45,170 nucleotides of DNA from Oscillospiraceae bacterium (GCA_022508805.1 JAFLUM010000014.1:1-45170), one strand, 5' to 3'; positions 7,544 to 18,476 are shown, counted from the stretch's first letter. The notes: generated from the letters alone by a model not told the origin. Program-made: numbers and translations.

Positions 7544-10060
7544 TTATTCCTCAACCGTTTCCTCGGTGTCAGGTTCAGTCACTGTATCCTCGTCATGCTG
7601 TGCCAGAGAGATGGTCGCGACCTTTTCTCCGTCCTTGACCTTCATAAGAATAACGCCCTTTGACGGTCTGTTACATTCCCTGACCTGCTCGGCTGGAAGT
7701 CTTATGATTATTCCGTCTGAGGATATCATTATTATGTCCTGATCGTCTTCGACAGTCTCAATAGCACACACATCGCCGTACTGCTCGGTATGGTAATTGA
7801 TAAGACCCTTACCTCCGCGTGACTGGACACGGTAATTTGAAACGTCGCTGCGTCTGCCGTAGCCCTTTTCGCTTACCGTTAACACCTTGCCGCTGCCGAG
7901 AACTATCATTCCCACGACCTCGTCACCCTCGCCGAGAGATATGGCACGAACGCCTCTTGCGGTTCTGCCGATGGAACGCGCGTCCGCCTCTTCAAAGCAG
8001 ATGCTCATACCTTTTTTAGTACCGACCATAAGTTTTTGTTCGCCATCGGTGAGCTTGACCCATCTCAGCTCGTCGCCCTCGTCAAGGTTTATGGCAATTA
8101 TGCCGCTTTTTCTTATGTTTTTATATGCGTCAAGAGCCGTTCTCTTGATAACGCCGTTTTTGGTCGCCATGCAAAGATAATATTTATCGTCACCGAAATC
8201 GGGAACTCTAAGCATAGCCGTGACTTTTTCATCTGCCGTTATGGGAAGAATGTTTACTATGTTCATACCCTTGCCGGTTCTGCCGCCCTCGGGAATTTCA
8301 TAACCCTTGAGACGGTACATTTTACCCTCGGAGGTAAAGAACATAATGTAATCGTGTGAGGAGCAGATGAACATATCCTCTGCCGCATCCTCTTCACGGC
8401 GGTTCATACCCTTTATGCCCTTGCCGCCGCGGCGCTGGACGGAGTATGTATCAACAGGCTGACGTTTGATGTATCCCATCTTCGTAAGAGTGTAAACGCA
8501 ATCCTCCTCGGGGATAAGATCCTCAATATCCACCTCACCGCTGACGCTGGCGATCTCAGTCATTCTGTCGTCACCGAATTTTTGACCGATTGCCGAAAGC
8601 TCCGTTTTAACAATTTCCTTTATTCTTGTTTCGGAACCGAGAATTTCAAGATATTCGCTGATTTTCTTTAACAGCTCATCTCTCTCATTGATTATCTTGT
8701 TGATTTCAAGACCTGCAAGCTGACCCAACTGGAAATTGACGATAGCCGTAGCCTGAGGATCGTCAAAATCGAATTTGTCCATAATAGCCTGTTTTGCTTC
8801 GGGCTTACCGCCCTTGCAGGAGCGTATGGTTGCGATGATTTCATCCACAATATCAATTGCTCTTGCTAATCCCTCAAGTATATGCTCTCTTGCCTGAGCT
8901 TTTTTAAGATCAAACTGAGTTCTTCTTGTTATTATTTCACATTGATACTCAATATATTTTTCGATTATCTGTTTAAGCGTGAGAATTTTCGGCTCGCCGT
9001 CCACTAACGCCAACTGAATTATGCCGTAGGAGATCTGCAATTGAGTCATCTGATAAAGCTGATTAAGGATAACCTGCGGATTTGCATCACGCTTTAAATC
9101 AATGACTATTCTTATTCCGCCGCCACGCTTTGATGAATAGTCGTTAATGTCGGACATACCTTCGATTTTTTTATCTTTATGCAGGTCTGCCATTGATTCA
9201 ATAAGACGTGACTTATTAACTTGATAGGGAAGCTCGGTAATTATGATCTGGAATCTGCCGTTTCTCTCGTTTTCGACAATTTCAGCTCTGCCTCTGAGGG
9301 TAATTTTTCCTCTGCCCGTAGCATAAGCCGCACGGATACCCGCTTTACCCATAATAATGCCCTGCGTTGGGAAATCAGGTCCCTTTATATGCTCCATTAT
9401 GTCTTCAAGAGAAGCATCGGGATTGTCGATAACACAGCAGATGCCGTCAATGACCTCTTTCATATTATGAGGAGGAATGTTTGTCGCCATACCGACGGCA
9501 ATACCCGTTGAGCCGTTAACGAGCAGATTGGGATATCTTGACGGCAAGACCGTAGGCTCTTTAAGTCTGTCGTCATAGTTGGTGGTAAAATCTACCGTGT
9601 CCTTGTCAATGTTTGTGAGCATTTCAAGGGCAATTTTACTCATTCTTGACTCAGTATAACGGTATGCGGCAGGGGGGTCACCGTCTATTGAACCGAAGTT
9701 GCCGTGACCGTCAACGAGAGTATATCTCATAGAAAAGGTCTGCGCCAAGCGGACCATAGCGTCGTAAACGGATGCGTCGCCGTGGGGGTGATATCTACCC
9801 AGAACCGAACCTACCGTGTCGGCACATTTACGGTGTGCCTTATCGGGATAAAGCCCGTTTTCATACATAGTATAAAGTATTCTTCTGTGAACAGGCTTTA
9901 ATCCGTCGCGTACGTCGGGTAGCGCACGGGAGGTTATTACCGACATTGAGTAATCAAGGAAAGATTTTCTCATTTCCTTATTTATCTCAACGTTTATAAT
10001 ATTCTGTTCTTCCAGCGGAACGTAAGCCGTGTCCTGATGATGTTGGCTGTTTTTGTCCAT
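7544..10060 (-). CDS. gyrA: DNA gyrase subunit A
   Basis: This 838-residue protein is the cleavage-religation subunit of gyrase. It has the catalytic tyrosine Tyr135 in AAYRYTES, the winged-helix domain starting at [16 protein letters not shown], and the GyrA box QRRGGKG (542-548), which marks a supercoiling gyrase rather than topo IV. The C-terminal beta-pinwheel blades and an acidic tail ([14 protein letters not shown]) follow. In the quinolone-resistance region the residues are HGDASVYD (93-100), so the position of E. coli Ser83 is Ala96. The ATG has an AGAGGT ribosome site, 17 bp after gyrB, in the usual gyrB-gyrA operon. Confidence 0.98.
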   Translation of the reverse strand: MDKNSQHHQDTAYVPLEEQNIINVEINKEMRKSFLDYSMSVITSRALPDVRDGLKPVHRRILYTMYENGLYPDKAHRKCADTVGSVLGRYHPHGDASVYDAMVRLAQTFSMRYTLVDGHGNFGSIDGDPPAAYRYTESRMSKIALEMLTNIDKDTVDFTTNYDDRLKEPTVLPSRYPNLLVNGSTGIAVGMATNIPPHNMKEVIDGICCVIDNPDASLEDIMEHIKGPDFPTQGIIMGKAGIRAAYATGRGKITLRGRAEIVENERNGRFQIIITELPYQVNKSRLIESMADLHKDKKIEGMSDINDYSSKRGGGIRIVIDLKRDANPQVILNQLYQMTQLQISYGIIQLALVDGEPKILTLKQIIEKYIEYQCEIITRRTQFDLKKAQAREHILEGLARAIDIVDEIIATIRSCKGGKPEAKQAIMDKFDFDDPQATAIVNFQLGQLAGLEINKIINERDELLKKISEYLEILGSETRIKEIVKTELSAIGQKFGDDRMTEIASVSGEVDIEDLIPEEDCVYTLTKMGYIKRQPVDTYSVQRRGGKGIKGMNRREEDAAEDMFICSSHDYIMFFTSEGKMYRLKGYEIPEGGRTGKGMNIVNILPITADEKVTAMLRVPDFGDDKYYLCMATKNGVIKRTALDAYKNIRKSGIIAINLDEGDELRWVKLTDGEQKLMVGTKKGMSICFEEADARSIGRTARGVRAISLGEGDEVVGMIVLGSGKVLTVSEKGYGRRSDVSNYRVQSRGGKGLINYHTEQYGDVCAIETVEDDQDIIMISSDGIIIRLPAEQVRECNRPSKGVILMKVKDGEKVATISLAQHDEDTVTEPDTEETVEE

Positions 10061-10076
10061 TAAATTTACCTCTTAT

Positions 10077-12065
<1,989 letters not shown>

Positions 12066-12072
12066 TTAATCA

Positions 12073-12321
12073 TTATTTTATTCTCTTAAAAATTGTCGAT
12101 GTGTTATATGGGGAGATATAGACTTTTCTGTCCCCGTTTTTTGCGGTGACGATAAAGGATTTCGGCAGTTCCTCAAGGGATACCGTTATACAGTCACCGT
12201 CTTTTGATGCCGTATTTATATATTCTCTCGTCGCCTTTGATACCGTGGTATTGTCAAGATCAAAAATACCGAGGATATCCTTATCTTTAATTACGCTGTC
12301 CTGACCTATACCTATATACAA
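12073..12321 (-). CDS. remB: RemB-type DUF370 regulator (YaaB)
   Basis: This 82-residue protein starts MYIGIGQDSVIKDKDILGIFDLD, the typical opening of the DUF370/RemB (YaaB) family found between recF and gyrB in Firmicutes. In Bacillus subtilis the family is linked to extracellular-matrix gene regulation; here the assignment rests on sequence feel, length and position. The ATG is 2 bp from the recF stop, so it is probably translationally coupled. Its function in this organism is not shown by the sequence. Confidence 0.85.
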   Translation of the reverse strand: MYIGIGQDSVIKDKDILGIFDLDNTTVSKATREYINTASKDGDCITVSLEELPKSFIVTAKNGDRKVYISPYNTSTIFKRIK

Positions 12322-12322
12322 A

Positions 12323-13417
12323 TCATTCCACCGCTTTTCCGTTTTCTATTCTTAAAACCTTTCCTGCGCAAAGCCTTGAAACAGTTTCTTTTTCGCAGCA
12401 GGTTATAAAGACCTGTTTATCGTTCATTTTATTAAGTATGTAATTTTGACGGACACTGTCCAGCTCACTCATAACGTCGTCAAGCAGTATGACAGGGTGC
12501 TCGCCCTTTAAATCTTTGATTATTTCGGCCTCACCCAACTTTAAAGCAAGAGATGCACTTCTCTGCTGACCCTGCGAGCCGAATTTTCTTGCGGATATGC
12601 CTTTTATCAAAATTTCGATATCGTCACGATGAGGACCGCTTGTGGTACTTTTAATATACAAATCCTGCGGACGGTGCTTTTTCATACTTTCCAAATACTT
12701 AGCCGCAATGTCAGCCTTTTCTTCGCTGTCATATGGCACGTTGCTTAAGTATTTTACCGATAATTCCTCGCTCTCGCCGGAAATACCTCTGTAAATATCA
12801 GCCGCCTTGACCTGTAATTTTTTTATGTACTCGATCCTGTCAAAAATCACGTCTGCGCCTGCCTGCGCTATTTTTTCATCCCAAATATCAAGAGTTGTTA
12901 AAAGTGAAGGATTTTCCGCGGCATTTTTAAGCACCGCATTTTTCTGTAAAATAAGATGATTAAAATACGCCAGCTTTTTAGCATATCTGTCGTCAATTTG
13001 ACTTATTGCCGTGTCGACAAACTTACGCCGATTTATGGGTCCGTCCTTTATCATAGACAGGTGAACGGGCGAAAATATTACAGCATAATATTTTCCGATA
13101 AGTTCGCGGGGGGATGTGAGTATCACACCGTTTAAATTTGCTGTCCGCTTTTTTTCAATAAAAATCGAAACGTTATTTTCTCTGATGCTCGTTTCATAGC
13201 TTAAAGAAATTTTCGCATTTTCGCTGTTAAAGCGGACTAATTCACTGTCCCTTGAGGTGCGAAAGCTCTTACAGCCCGTAAAAAGCCATATAGCCTCCAA
13301 CAGATTTGTTTTTCCCTGACCGTTGCGACCGTAAATAACGTTTATACCCTTATCGGGAAAAACACCCATAAAGTCTATATTGCGAAAATTTTCGATTTTT
13401 ATCTCATTTACTCGCAT
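12323..13417 (-). CDS. recF: DNA replication and repair protein RecF
   Basis: This 364-residue SMC-like ATPase loads RecA at gapped DNA through RecOR. Walker A is GRNGQGKT (30-37) after the FRNIDF opening. The ABC signature region is GSQGQQRSASLALKLGEAE, and Walker B is VILLDDVMSELD (309-320). These are in the family order and at normal spacing. The start overlaps the yaaA stop by one base. It lies in the dnaN-yaaA-recF-remB-gyrB-gyrA run. Confidence 0.97.
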   Translation of the reverse strand: MRVNEIKIENFRNIDFMGVFPDKGINVIYGRNGQGKTNLLEAIWLFTGCKSFRTSRDSELVRFNSENAKISLSYETSIRENNVSIFIEKKRTANLNGVILTSPRELIGKYYAVIFSPVHLSMIKDGPINRRKFVDTAISQIDDRYAKKLAYFNHLILQKNAVLKNAAENPSLLTTLDIWDEKIAQAGADVIFDRIEYIKKLQVKAADIYRGISGESEELSVKYLSNVPYDSEEKADIAAKYLESMKKHRPQDLYIKSTTSGPHRDDIEILIKGISARKFGSQGQQRSASLALKLGEAEIIKDLKGEHPVILLDDVMSELDSVRQNYILNKMNDKQVFITCCEKETVSRLCAGKVLRIENGKAVE

Positions 13418-13659
13418 TAGACGACCTCATAAATAACATTTTCAAATAAAACCTCGTCACCGGGTCTTATCTTTTTTCCTCTTGCGGTGCAAATTTCACC
13501 GTTGACCTTTATTTCGCCCTCTTGAATTACCATTTTAGCGTGTCCGCCGGTCATTACCGCACCCGCAAGCTTTAAAAGAGCGTCAAGTCTTATATATTCG
13601 CCTATTATTTCAATTTTTCTGTGTTCTTTTTGTTTTATGTGAGCCGATATTTTTTTCAT
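13417..13659 (-). CDS. yaaA: YaaA/RlbA-type S4-domain RNA-binding protein
   Basis: This small S4-domain protein (80 residues from the ATG at 13659) has [33 protein letters not shown] followed by a basic [11 protein letters not shown] segment, the classic S4 fold. Between dnaN and recF it corresponds to YaaA, associated with late 50S assembly in B. subtilis. An in-frame ATG at 13734 would add 25 residues, but that extension runs into an intergenic repeat (13715-13801) and has no family similarity, so the inner ATG is preferred. Its ribosome site is weak (AGAAAG). Confidence 0.88.
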   Translation of the reverse strand: MKKISAHIKQKEHRKIEIIGEYIRLDALLKLAGAVMTGGHAKMVIQEGEIKVNGEICTARGKKIRPGDEVLFENVIYEVV

Positions 13660-13714
13660 TTTTTCTAACTTTCTTTTAATTCCGCTTCCTCTTTGAGGAA
13701 GAAAATCCGTTATC

Positions 13715-13801
13715 TTGTAGGGGCAGATGCCCACACCTGCCCGTGATTTACCGATAAAATTTAATTTTGCTGCGGGACGATGAAGGCATCGTCCCCTACA
13801 A
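13715..13801 (-). repeat. Double-hairpin intergenic repeat, family 1, copy A
   Basis: An ~87-bp element bounded by TTGTAGGGG and CCCCTACAA. One end forms a hairpin of the GGGACGATG/CATCGTCCC type and the other a GGGCAGGTG/CATCTGCCC type, joined by an AT-rich core. Copies B (21066-21152) and C (24966-25043) are the same element. Copy A is reversed relative to them on the plus strand, so all three have the same direction relative to transcription and to the replication fork. Confidence 0.85.
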
Positions 13802-13894
13802 CTCTGACAGCTTAAAAAAGCAGTTAATTTTTATAGTCTTACTTTGTATCGGGTACTGAGTACGATAACATTAAAACTATGACAACTTAAAAAT

Positions 13895-15016
13895 TTAATT
13901 CATCCTTACGGGAAGCACCATAAATAAGAATGAGCTTTCATAAATAAGCGACTCACTGTCATTGGGCACCATTATTATGGGAGATGTGGGACCGTTAAGA
14001 CGAAGAATAATTTCGTCCGTATCGCATACACGCAAAGCGTCAAGCAGATATTTATTGTTAAATCCTATTTCAACTCTCTCGCCCTGTGTTTCGGCAATAA
14101 TTCTGTCATTGGCGCTGCCCAAAGCCGTCGTACTGGAAATTCTGATAGATCCCTCGTCAAAAATACATCTTATATAACTCTTTATTCTTTCGGTTATAAT
14201 AAGAGAAGCTCTTTCAATACTGTTTATAATACTTCTTGTATTGACCTTGACCTCTGTTTTTGCCGTATTGGGTATGGCGCTTTTATAGCTTAAAAACTCA
14301 CCCTCTAAAAGTCGGGAAATTATCACATAAGTTCCGCACTCAAAAAGAATGTGTCTTTGCGCCACTACCATTGATACGGTCTCACTGCTGTCATTTATAA
14401 GCTTAATTACCTCGTTGAGTGTCTTTTTGGGCACTACGAAATTCTTTTCATCGCCGTGGTAATCTATTTTTTCATTTCTTATGGCAAGCTTGTAGCCATC
14501 GACGGAAACAAGACGGATATTGCCGTCTGTTATCTCAAAACGGATACCGGTATGAATCAACTTTGAATCATTTTCAGCAGCGGCAAAAATTGTCTTTTTT
14601 ATCATATCCTTAAGTATTTCTCCGCCAACAACTATGGGGAATCCTCCCGAAACCGAAGGCAGCTCAGGATAATCCGCCTCTGACAATCCTATTATTGAAA
14701 ATTCTGAGTCACCGCTCTTTATTTTGCAAATAAGGCGCTCGTCGCATTCAATGGATACCAAACTGTCAGGAGCATTTCTTAAAATATCGCAAAGTATCTT
14801 TGCATTTAAAATAATACTTCCTGCCTGTTCAACACGGGCTTCTACTGAGGTTATGATTCCGACTTCAAGATCGTAGCCGGTAAGCATAACTTTATCGTTA
14901 GCGGCTTTTATTAAAATTCCCTCAATGGTGGGCAGGTTTGAAGATTTTGATGAGGTAGCGCGCTGAACATTCATACAAGCCTCACTGAGAGTTTGAGAAG
15001 AACAAATAAATTTCAT
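13895..15016 (-). CDS. dnaN: DNA polymerase III beta subunit (sliding clamp)
   Basis: This 373-residue protein shows the three-domain beta-clamp pattern: the opening MKFICSSQTLSEACMNVQRA, then a first-domain GILIKAANDKVMLTGYDLEVGI, and the C-terminal FLFMVLPVRMN, which matches the usual MPMR(L/M) ending. The clamp tethers DNA polymerase and binds many repair proteins. The ATG has an AAAGGAA ribosome site and a promoter at 15067-15095. It is separated from dnaA by about 450 bp, a gap that includes a hairpin repeat and a DnaA-box-like site. Confidence 0.97.
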   Translation of the reverse strand: MKFICSSQTLSEACMNVQRATSSKSSNLPTIEGILIKAANDKVMLTGYDLEVGIITSVEARVEQAGSIILNAKILCDILRNAPDSLVSIECDERLICKIKSGDSEFSIIGLSEADYPELPSVSGGFPIVVGGEILKDMIKKTIFAAAENDSKLIHTGIRFEITDGNIRLVSVDGYKLAIRNEKIDYHGDEKNFVVPKKTLNEVIKLINDSSETVSMVVAQRHILFECGTYVIISRLLEGEFLSYKSAIPNTAKTEVKVNTRSIINSIERASLIITERIKSYIRCIFDEGSIRISSTTALGSANDRIIAETQGERVEIGFNNKYLLDALRVCDTDEIILRLNGPTSPIIMVPNDSESLIYESSFLFMVLPVRMN

Positions 15017-15066
15017 ATGGCGTTATATTCCTTTCGTGAGATTAAATAAATAATAAAAGAATAGTT

Positions 15067-15095
15067 ATAGTATTAGGGCACTTTTAAACTGTCGA
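15067..15095 (-). promoter_or_regulatory. Promoter of dnaN
   Basis: On the minus strand, -35 TCGACA (15090-15095), 17-nt spacer, -10 TACTAT (15067-15072). It is about 50 bp upstream of the dnaN ATG. Motif match only. Confidence 0.5.
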
Positions 15096-15307
15096 AAACC
15101 TTTAAATTTACTTATATTTCAAGGACTGTTTAATAAAAATTATCTTTGAAAAAGTATCGAAGCACTGTTCACAAGAATGACAAAAAATAACTTGTTTAAA
15201 AACTTTAAGTTCATAACGAGTAACTTGTCGAAAACTTTTACATACAAATTTAATAAAGCGTGTAGAAAAAAGTTAATTTACGGGGAACCTCCGACGAGGG
15301 TTCCCCC

Positions 15308-15438
15308 GAAAAACAGTCCACCGGACTGTTTTTCTCCTCCTCCTGCACTAATATAAGGTATAGGATTTCGCAGTCTTCGGACTGCGACAGGGGCTCTGCC
15401 CCTTGACCCTGCCGTTTTTTGTAAAGGGCGGGCGAAAA
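15308..15438 (+). repeat. Hairpin-rich ~130-bp repeat, family 2, copy D
   Basis: The element starts with a perfect 12-bp hairpin (GAAAAACAGTCC with its complement, loop ACC), followed by CTGCACT and GGATTTCGCAGTC. A stem with a TTCG loop comes next (TCGCAGTC/GACTGCGA), then AGGGGCTCTGCCCCT and a final degenerate stem ending CGAAAA. Copy E (17001-17129) is the same sequence in the opposite orientation on the other side of dnaA. Compensating changes are visible: the first stem is AGTCC/GGACT in D and AGTTC/GAACT in E. Confidence 0.85.
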
Positions 15439-15467
15439 CTTTAAGTTATCAATTTATCTACATACTT

Positions 15468-16787
15468 TTACTCATTTATATTTTTTATAAGCTCGTTTAT
15501 AAGATTTCTGTATTTCGTATCCTTTTCCATTTTTTGCTGAACGTTTTTAAGCGAATTGTTTACGGTAGAATGATTTCTGCCGAAAACATTTCCTATCGCC
15601 TGCTGTGAAAGACCCGTTATCTCGTGAATTATATGAATAGCCGCCTGTCTTGCCTCACTTATGTTAGCATCACGTCGTTCACTCTTTATCTGTTCGGGAG
15701 TAACGCCGAAGGTAAACGCGGCCTTTTCAATAATATTATCTATAACCACCGACACGGGCAGACTGGTTATAAGAATATCCTTAAGCGCCTCTTTTGCTAT
15801 GTCGACAGTTGGTTCTTTGCCGTGGAAGGTGCAGTAAGCGTAAATATTCTTTACCGCACTGCCCATTTGGCGGATATTGCTCTTAATATTTTCCGCAATG
15901 AAATTGCTGACATCGTCGGGAATATTAAATTTCAGCATATTTGCCTTGTTTTTGATTATAGCTACACGCGTTTCAAAATCGGGTGGCTGAATATCTGCAA
16001 TAAGTCCGCTTTCAAATCGGGTTTTAAGCCTGTCTTCAATTTTCGGTATGGCATTCGGCGGCTTGTCCGAGGTGAGAACTATCTGCTTTCCTGCCTTAAT
16101 AAGTGTGTCAAAGGTGTGGAAAAATTCCTCTTCGGTAGAGTTCTTTCCAGCTATAAACTGAATATCGTCCACAAGCAGAGCATCACATTTTCTGTATTTA
16201 TTATGAAAATCATATGTGGTTTTTGTCTGTAAACAGAAAATAAGCTCATTTGTAAAATTTTCGCTGGTGGTGTAAACTATATTTGCATTTTCATTATCAC
16301 TTTTAAGCTTTTCAATTATGGCATTTAAAAGGTGAGTTTTGCCCAGCCCCGAATTGCCGTAAATAAACAGTGGATTAAAAACAGATCCCGGATTTTCCGC
16401 AACCCGTTTTGACGCGGTATACGCAAATTTATTGGACGAGCCCACAATAAAATTATTAAAGGTCAGTTCGGGTTCGTCTATATTTTTAAAGGATGTGTTA
16501 TTCTTTTTATCGTCATCCTCCGGAGAAACTTCTTTCGGAACGTTTTCAAAGGGAATAAGCTCCAGCTCTACATTAAAGCCCATCACGTTATAAAATGCTT
16601 CTTCTATAAGACGGCGGTATTTAGTCATAATAAGCTCTATTTTAAATGCGGGAGCAGCTACGGTTACTCTGTCCGCACCTAAATTTATGAATTTGAGCGG
16701 TTCTATCCACATATTATATGCTATTGAATTCATATTTTCTTTACAGTAATTTCGCACCGCTTCCCAAAATTCGTTATAGGAATTCAT
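15468..16787 (-). CDS. dnaA: Chromosomal replication initiator DnaA
   Basis: This 439-residue initiator has all four domains. Domain I is ~1-80. A short acidic linker (~85-107) follows. The AAA+ domain has Walker A GNSGLGKT (144-151), Walker B LLVDD (204-208) and the DRLKTRFESGL arginine-finger region. Domain IV carries the DNA-binding helix-turn-helix with GRNHSTV (403-409), where many bacteria have GRDHTTV. It binds DnaA boxes and opens oriC. Divergent gene orientation starts at its promoter side. It is flanked by inverted copies of repeat family 2. Confidence 0.98.
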   Translation of the reverse strand: MNSYNEFWEAVRNYCKENMNSIAYNMWIEPLKFINLGADRVTVAAPAFKIELIMTKYRRLIEEAFYNVMGFNVELELIPFENVPKEVSPEDDDKKNNTSFKNIDEPELTFNNFIVGSSNKFAYTASKRVAENPGSVFNPLFIYGNSGLGKTHLLNAIIEKLKSDNENANIVYTTSENFTNELIFCLQTKTTYDFHNKYRKCDALLVDDIQFIAGKNSTEEEFFHTFDTLIKAGKQIVLTSDKPPNAIPKIEDRLKTRFESGLIADIQPPDFETRVAIIKNKANMLKFNIPDDVSNFIAENIKSNIRQMGSAVKNIYAYCTFHGKEPTVDIAKEALKDILITSLPVSVVIDNIIEKAAFTFGVTPEQIKSERRDANISEARQAAIHIIHEITGLSQQAIGNVFGRNHSTVNNSLKNVQQKMEKDTKYRNLINELIKNINE

Positions 16788-17210
16788 CTTTTCACATCCT
16801 TACATCTGAAACAGTAATAAAAAAGTTAAACTGTCCTTATTTTGCTGTAAACCGCCTTTTTTAGCGTTTTACCCTCTCATAAAGATAGTAATAAGCTATT
16901 ATACATAATTAATTTTAGCACACTTTTTTGCCTTTTTCAATGAAAAAAATAATAATTATACATTTTATAATATTATGGTATACCGATAAGCTATCAAAAA
17001 TTTTCGTCCACCTTTTTTAAAAGGTGGCGGGGTCAAAGAGCAGAGCCCTGTCGCAGTCCGAAGACTGCGAAATCCTTTTTCTCATAAAAGTGCAGTAGGG
17101 GCTAAAAGCAGTTCAGCGAACTTTTTTTCACAAATTTATCAAACTCAAGTGCTGTTTCGTGTTCAAAATATCATTTATACTGTAAATTTATGTGTGAAAG
17201 GAGCGATCTT
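16788..17210. other. dnaA-XRE gene intergenic region (divergent promoters, AT-rich)
   Basis: This 423-bp gap separates the two diverging gene sets. The dnaA side has a good ribosome site (AAGGATG) and possible -10 elements on the minus strand, including TATAAT at 16898-16903 with no clear -35. An AT-rich block (about 16900-17000) could unwind. Repeat copy E occupies 17001-17129. A TATACT at 17176-17181 is a likely -10 for the XRE gene, about 30 bp before its ATG. I see no TTATCCACA-type DnaA box here. Confidence 0.55.
17001..17129 (-). repeat. Hairpin-rich ~130-bp repeat, family 2, copy E
   Basis: On the minus strand this matches copy D (15308-15438) over its whole length, including CTGCACT, AGGATTTCGCAGTC with the TTCG-capped stem, the CTCTG block and a closing CCACCTTTT/AAAAGGTGG stem followed by CGAAAA. 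D and E are about 1.56 kb apart in inverted orientation with dnaA between them. Confidence 0.85.
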
Positions 17211-18035
17211 ATGGATCAGGAAAAAATAGGAAAATTTATTGCAGAATGCAGAAAATCAAAAAATTTAACTCAATCAAAATTAGCAGAGTATTTGGGAGTG
17301 ACCGACCGCTCCGTAAGCAATTGGGAAAACGGAAAAAATATGCCCGATTTGTCACTTTTCAAACCTTTGTGTGAAATACTTGATATTACGATAAACGAAT
17401 TATTAAGCGGCGAAAAAATTGACAAAGAGGATTATCAAGAGAAATTTGAAGAAAACATAGTTAATACCATATCTCATACAAATAATAAAAATAAATATAT
17501 TTCTAAAATATCGGTTTTCTTTGGTTTTGGAATCATATTTACCGCTATAATAGCGCTGATTTCTTTGACGGTAATTACCGCAATAAACAAAGACAAGGTA
17601 AATGAGTCATCTTATCAGTCAGGCTACAGCGACGGTTACGAAGCAGGTTATAAGGAAAACCTAACAATAATTTATGCCGACGGTGTCGAGGTAAAAGTGT
17701 CCGGCAGCTTTACTGCAACGGTCCGAGAGCTTATGCCGGATTATATGCTTGGTCTTGATATACCAAAGTACGCTGTCATCACACTTTTTCAAGACGGACC
17801 TATTCTGATTCCGCTGGATGAAGAAATTTGCCGTGAGCTGAAAGTAGGAGAAGCATATACTTTCATTGTCGATGAACAAGAAACAGTCCTGTCAAGTTAT
17901 GAAATGGGACCCGAACCTGAAAAAATGGTATATGACGGAGCATTGGTTCACAGAAAGTTTATTGTTACCGGTGTTCGTACACCTGTCGAAGAAGAATACG
18001 GTCTTAATTGCTGGCGGGTTTATTATTCCTCATAA
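17211..18035 (+). CDS. XRE-family regulator with transmembrane anchor and outer domain
   Basis: This 274-residue protein has a Cro/C1-type helix-turn-helix at ~6-62 (KNLTQSKLAEYLGVTDRSVSNWENGK), one hydrophobic helix (~99-125) and a ~145-residue C-terminal part predicted outside the membrane. The outer part contains SGYSDGYEAGYKEN and LIPLDEEICRELKVGEAY. The DNA-binding head is cytoplasmic, so it could couple an external signal to transcription. I do not recognise the outer domain. The ATG at 17211 has AAAGGAG at 17197-17203, better than the upstream in-frame start at 17190. It sits in the dnaA-rpmH gap, which is normally empty in Firmicutes. It has its own terminator at 18053-18086. Confidence 0.85.
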   Translation: MDQEKIGKFIAECRKSKNLTQSKLAEYLGVTDRSVSNWENGKNMPDLSLFKPLCEILDITINELLSGEKIDKEDYQEKFEENIVNTISHTNNKNKYISKISVFFGFGIIFTAIIALISLTVITAINKDKVNESSYQSGYSDGYEAGYKENLTIIYADGVEVKVSGSFTATVRELMPDYMLGLDIPKYAVITLFQDGPILIPLDEEICRELKVGEAYTFIVDEQETVLSSYEMGPEPEKMVYDGALVHRKFIVTGVRTPVEEEYGLNCWRVYYSS

Positions 18036-18052
18036 ACTGTTTATATTTGAAA

Positions 18053-18086
18053 AAGAGTGATGCCAAAATCAGCATCATTCTTTTGC
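18053..18086 (+). terminator. Rho-independent terminator after the XRE gene
   Basis: An 11-bp stem with one G-U pair (18053-18063 with 18072-18082) is followed by TTTT. It lies 18 bp past the XRE stop. Confidence 0.7.
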
Positions 18087-18089
18087 TGT

Positions 18090-18175
18090 ATTAAGCAATA
18101 AAAGTAAAAAATAAAAAAATATTTTTAAATAAAGTTATCAACAAAAATCACAACATATTGTTGATAACTTTTAAT
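18090..18175. other. Candidate oriC segment: paired DnaA-box-like inverted repeat and AT-rich tract
   Basis: An A/T-only run (about 18098-18133) abuts a perfect 13-bp inverted repeat, 18131-18143 and 18159-18171. Its arms contain TTATCAACA and the complement TGTTGATAA, each one mismatch from the DnaA-box consensus TTATCCACA. Box pairs beside an AT-rich unwinding element, between dnaA and rpmH, match the usual Firmicutes oriC site. The hairpin could also work as a terminator, although the next bases (TTTTAATTTT) fit only loosely. The origin role is inferred. Confidence 0.55.
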
Positions 18176-18227
18176 TTTAAACATAAAAAGCGGAACATAT
18201 TGAAGAAAAATAAATTTTTTCTAAAAG

Positions 18228-18257
18228 TTGACATTTAGTTGCAGTTTATTATATAAT
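18228..18257 (+). promoter_or_regulatory. Promoter of rpmH
   Basis: -35 TTGACA (18228-18233), 18-nt spacer, -10 TATAAT (18252-18257). Both hexamers are perfect consensus. Transcription would start about 50 bp before the rpmH ATG. Confidence 0.85.
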
Positions 18258-18314
18258 ATCTTTCCGCAGATATTTTTCAATGTGTGACTATAAATAGAAA
18301 CGGAGGATTAGAAA

Positions 18315-18449
18315 ATGAAGAGAACTTATCAGCCCAAGAAGCGTCATCGCAAGATGGAACACGGCTTCCGTAAAAGAATGTCTGACAGAAACGGCAGAAA
18401 GGTACTTGCTCGCAGAAGAGCTAAGGGCAGAAAGCAGCTGACATACTAA
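18315..18449 (+). CDS. rpmH: Large ribosomal subunit protein bL34
   Basis: This 44-residue basic protein begins [20 protein letters not shown] and ends KGRKQLTY, matching bL34 from end to end. The ATG has a GGAGGA ribosome site at 18302-18307 and a perfect consensus promoter upstream. It opens the rpmH-rnpA-yidD-yidC-jag operon, the standard right-hand flank of oriC. Length and sequence are fully typical. Confidence 0.98.
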   Translation: MKRTYQPKKRHRKMEHGFRKRMSDRNGRKVLARRRAKGRKQLTY

Positions 18450-18476
18450 TATAGTTGTCGGTTTGGGTTTTTTGAA

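Larger units (their letters stand above)
15017..15467. other. dnaA-dnaN intergenic region
   Basis: This 451-bp gap has no convincing gene. Leftmost is the dnaN promoter (15067-15095). An AT-rich block follows (15100-15280) with repeated GTCGAAAAC-TTT-like words, then a GGGGAACCTC hairpin (15282-15306) and repeat family 2 copy D (15308-15438). Next to the dnaA stop lies TTATCTACA (15454-15462), one mismatch from the DnaA-box consensus TTATCCACA, with TTATCAA just before it. Some Firmicutes keep part of the bipartite oriC between dnaA and dnaN, so this is one of two origin candidates. Confidence 0.6.
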
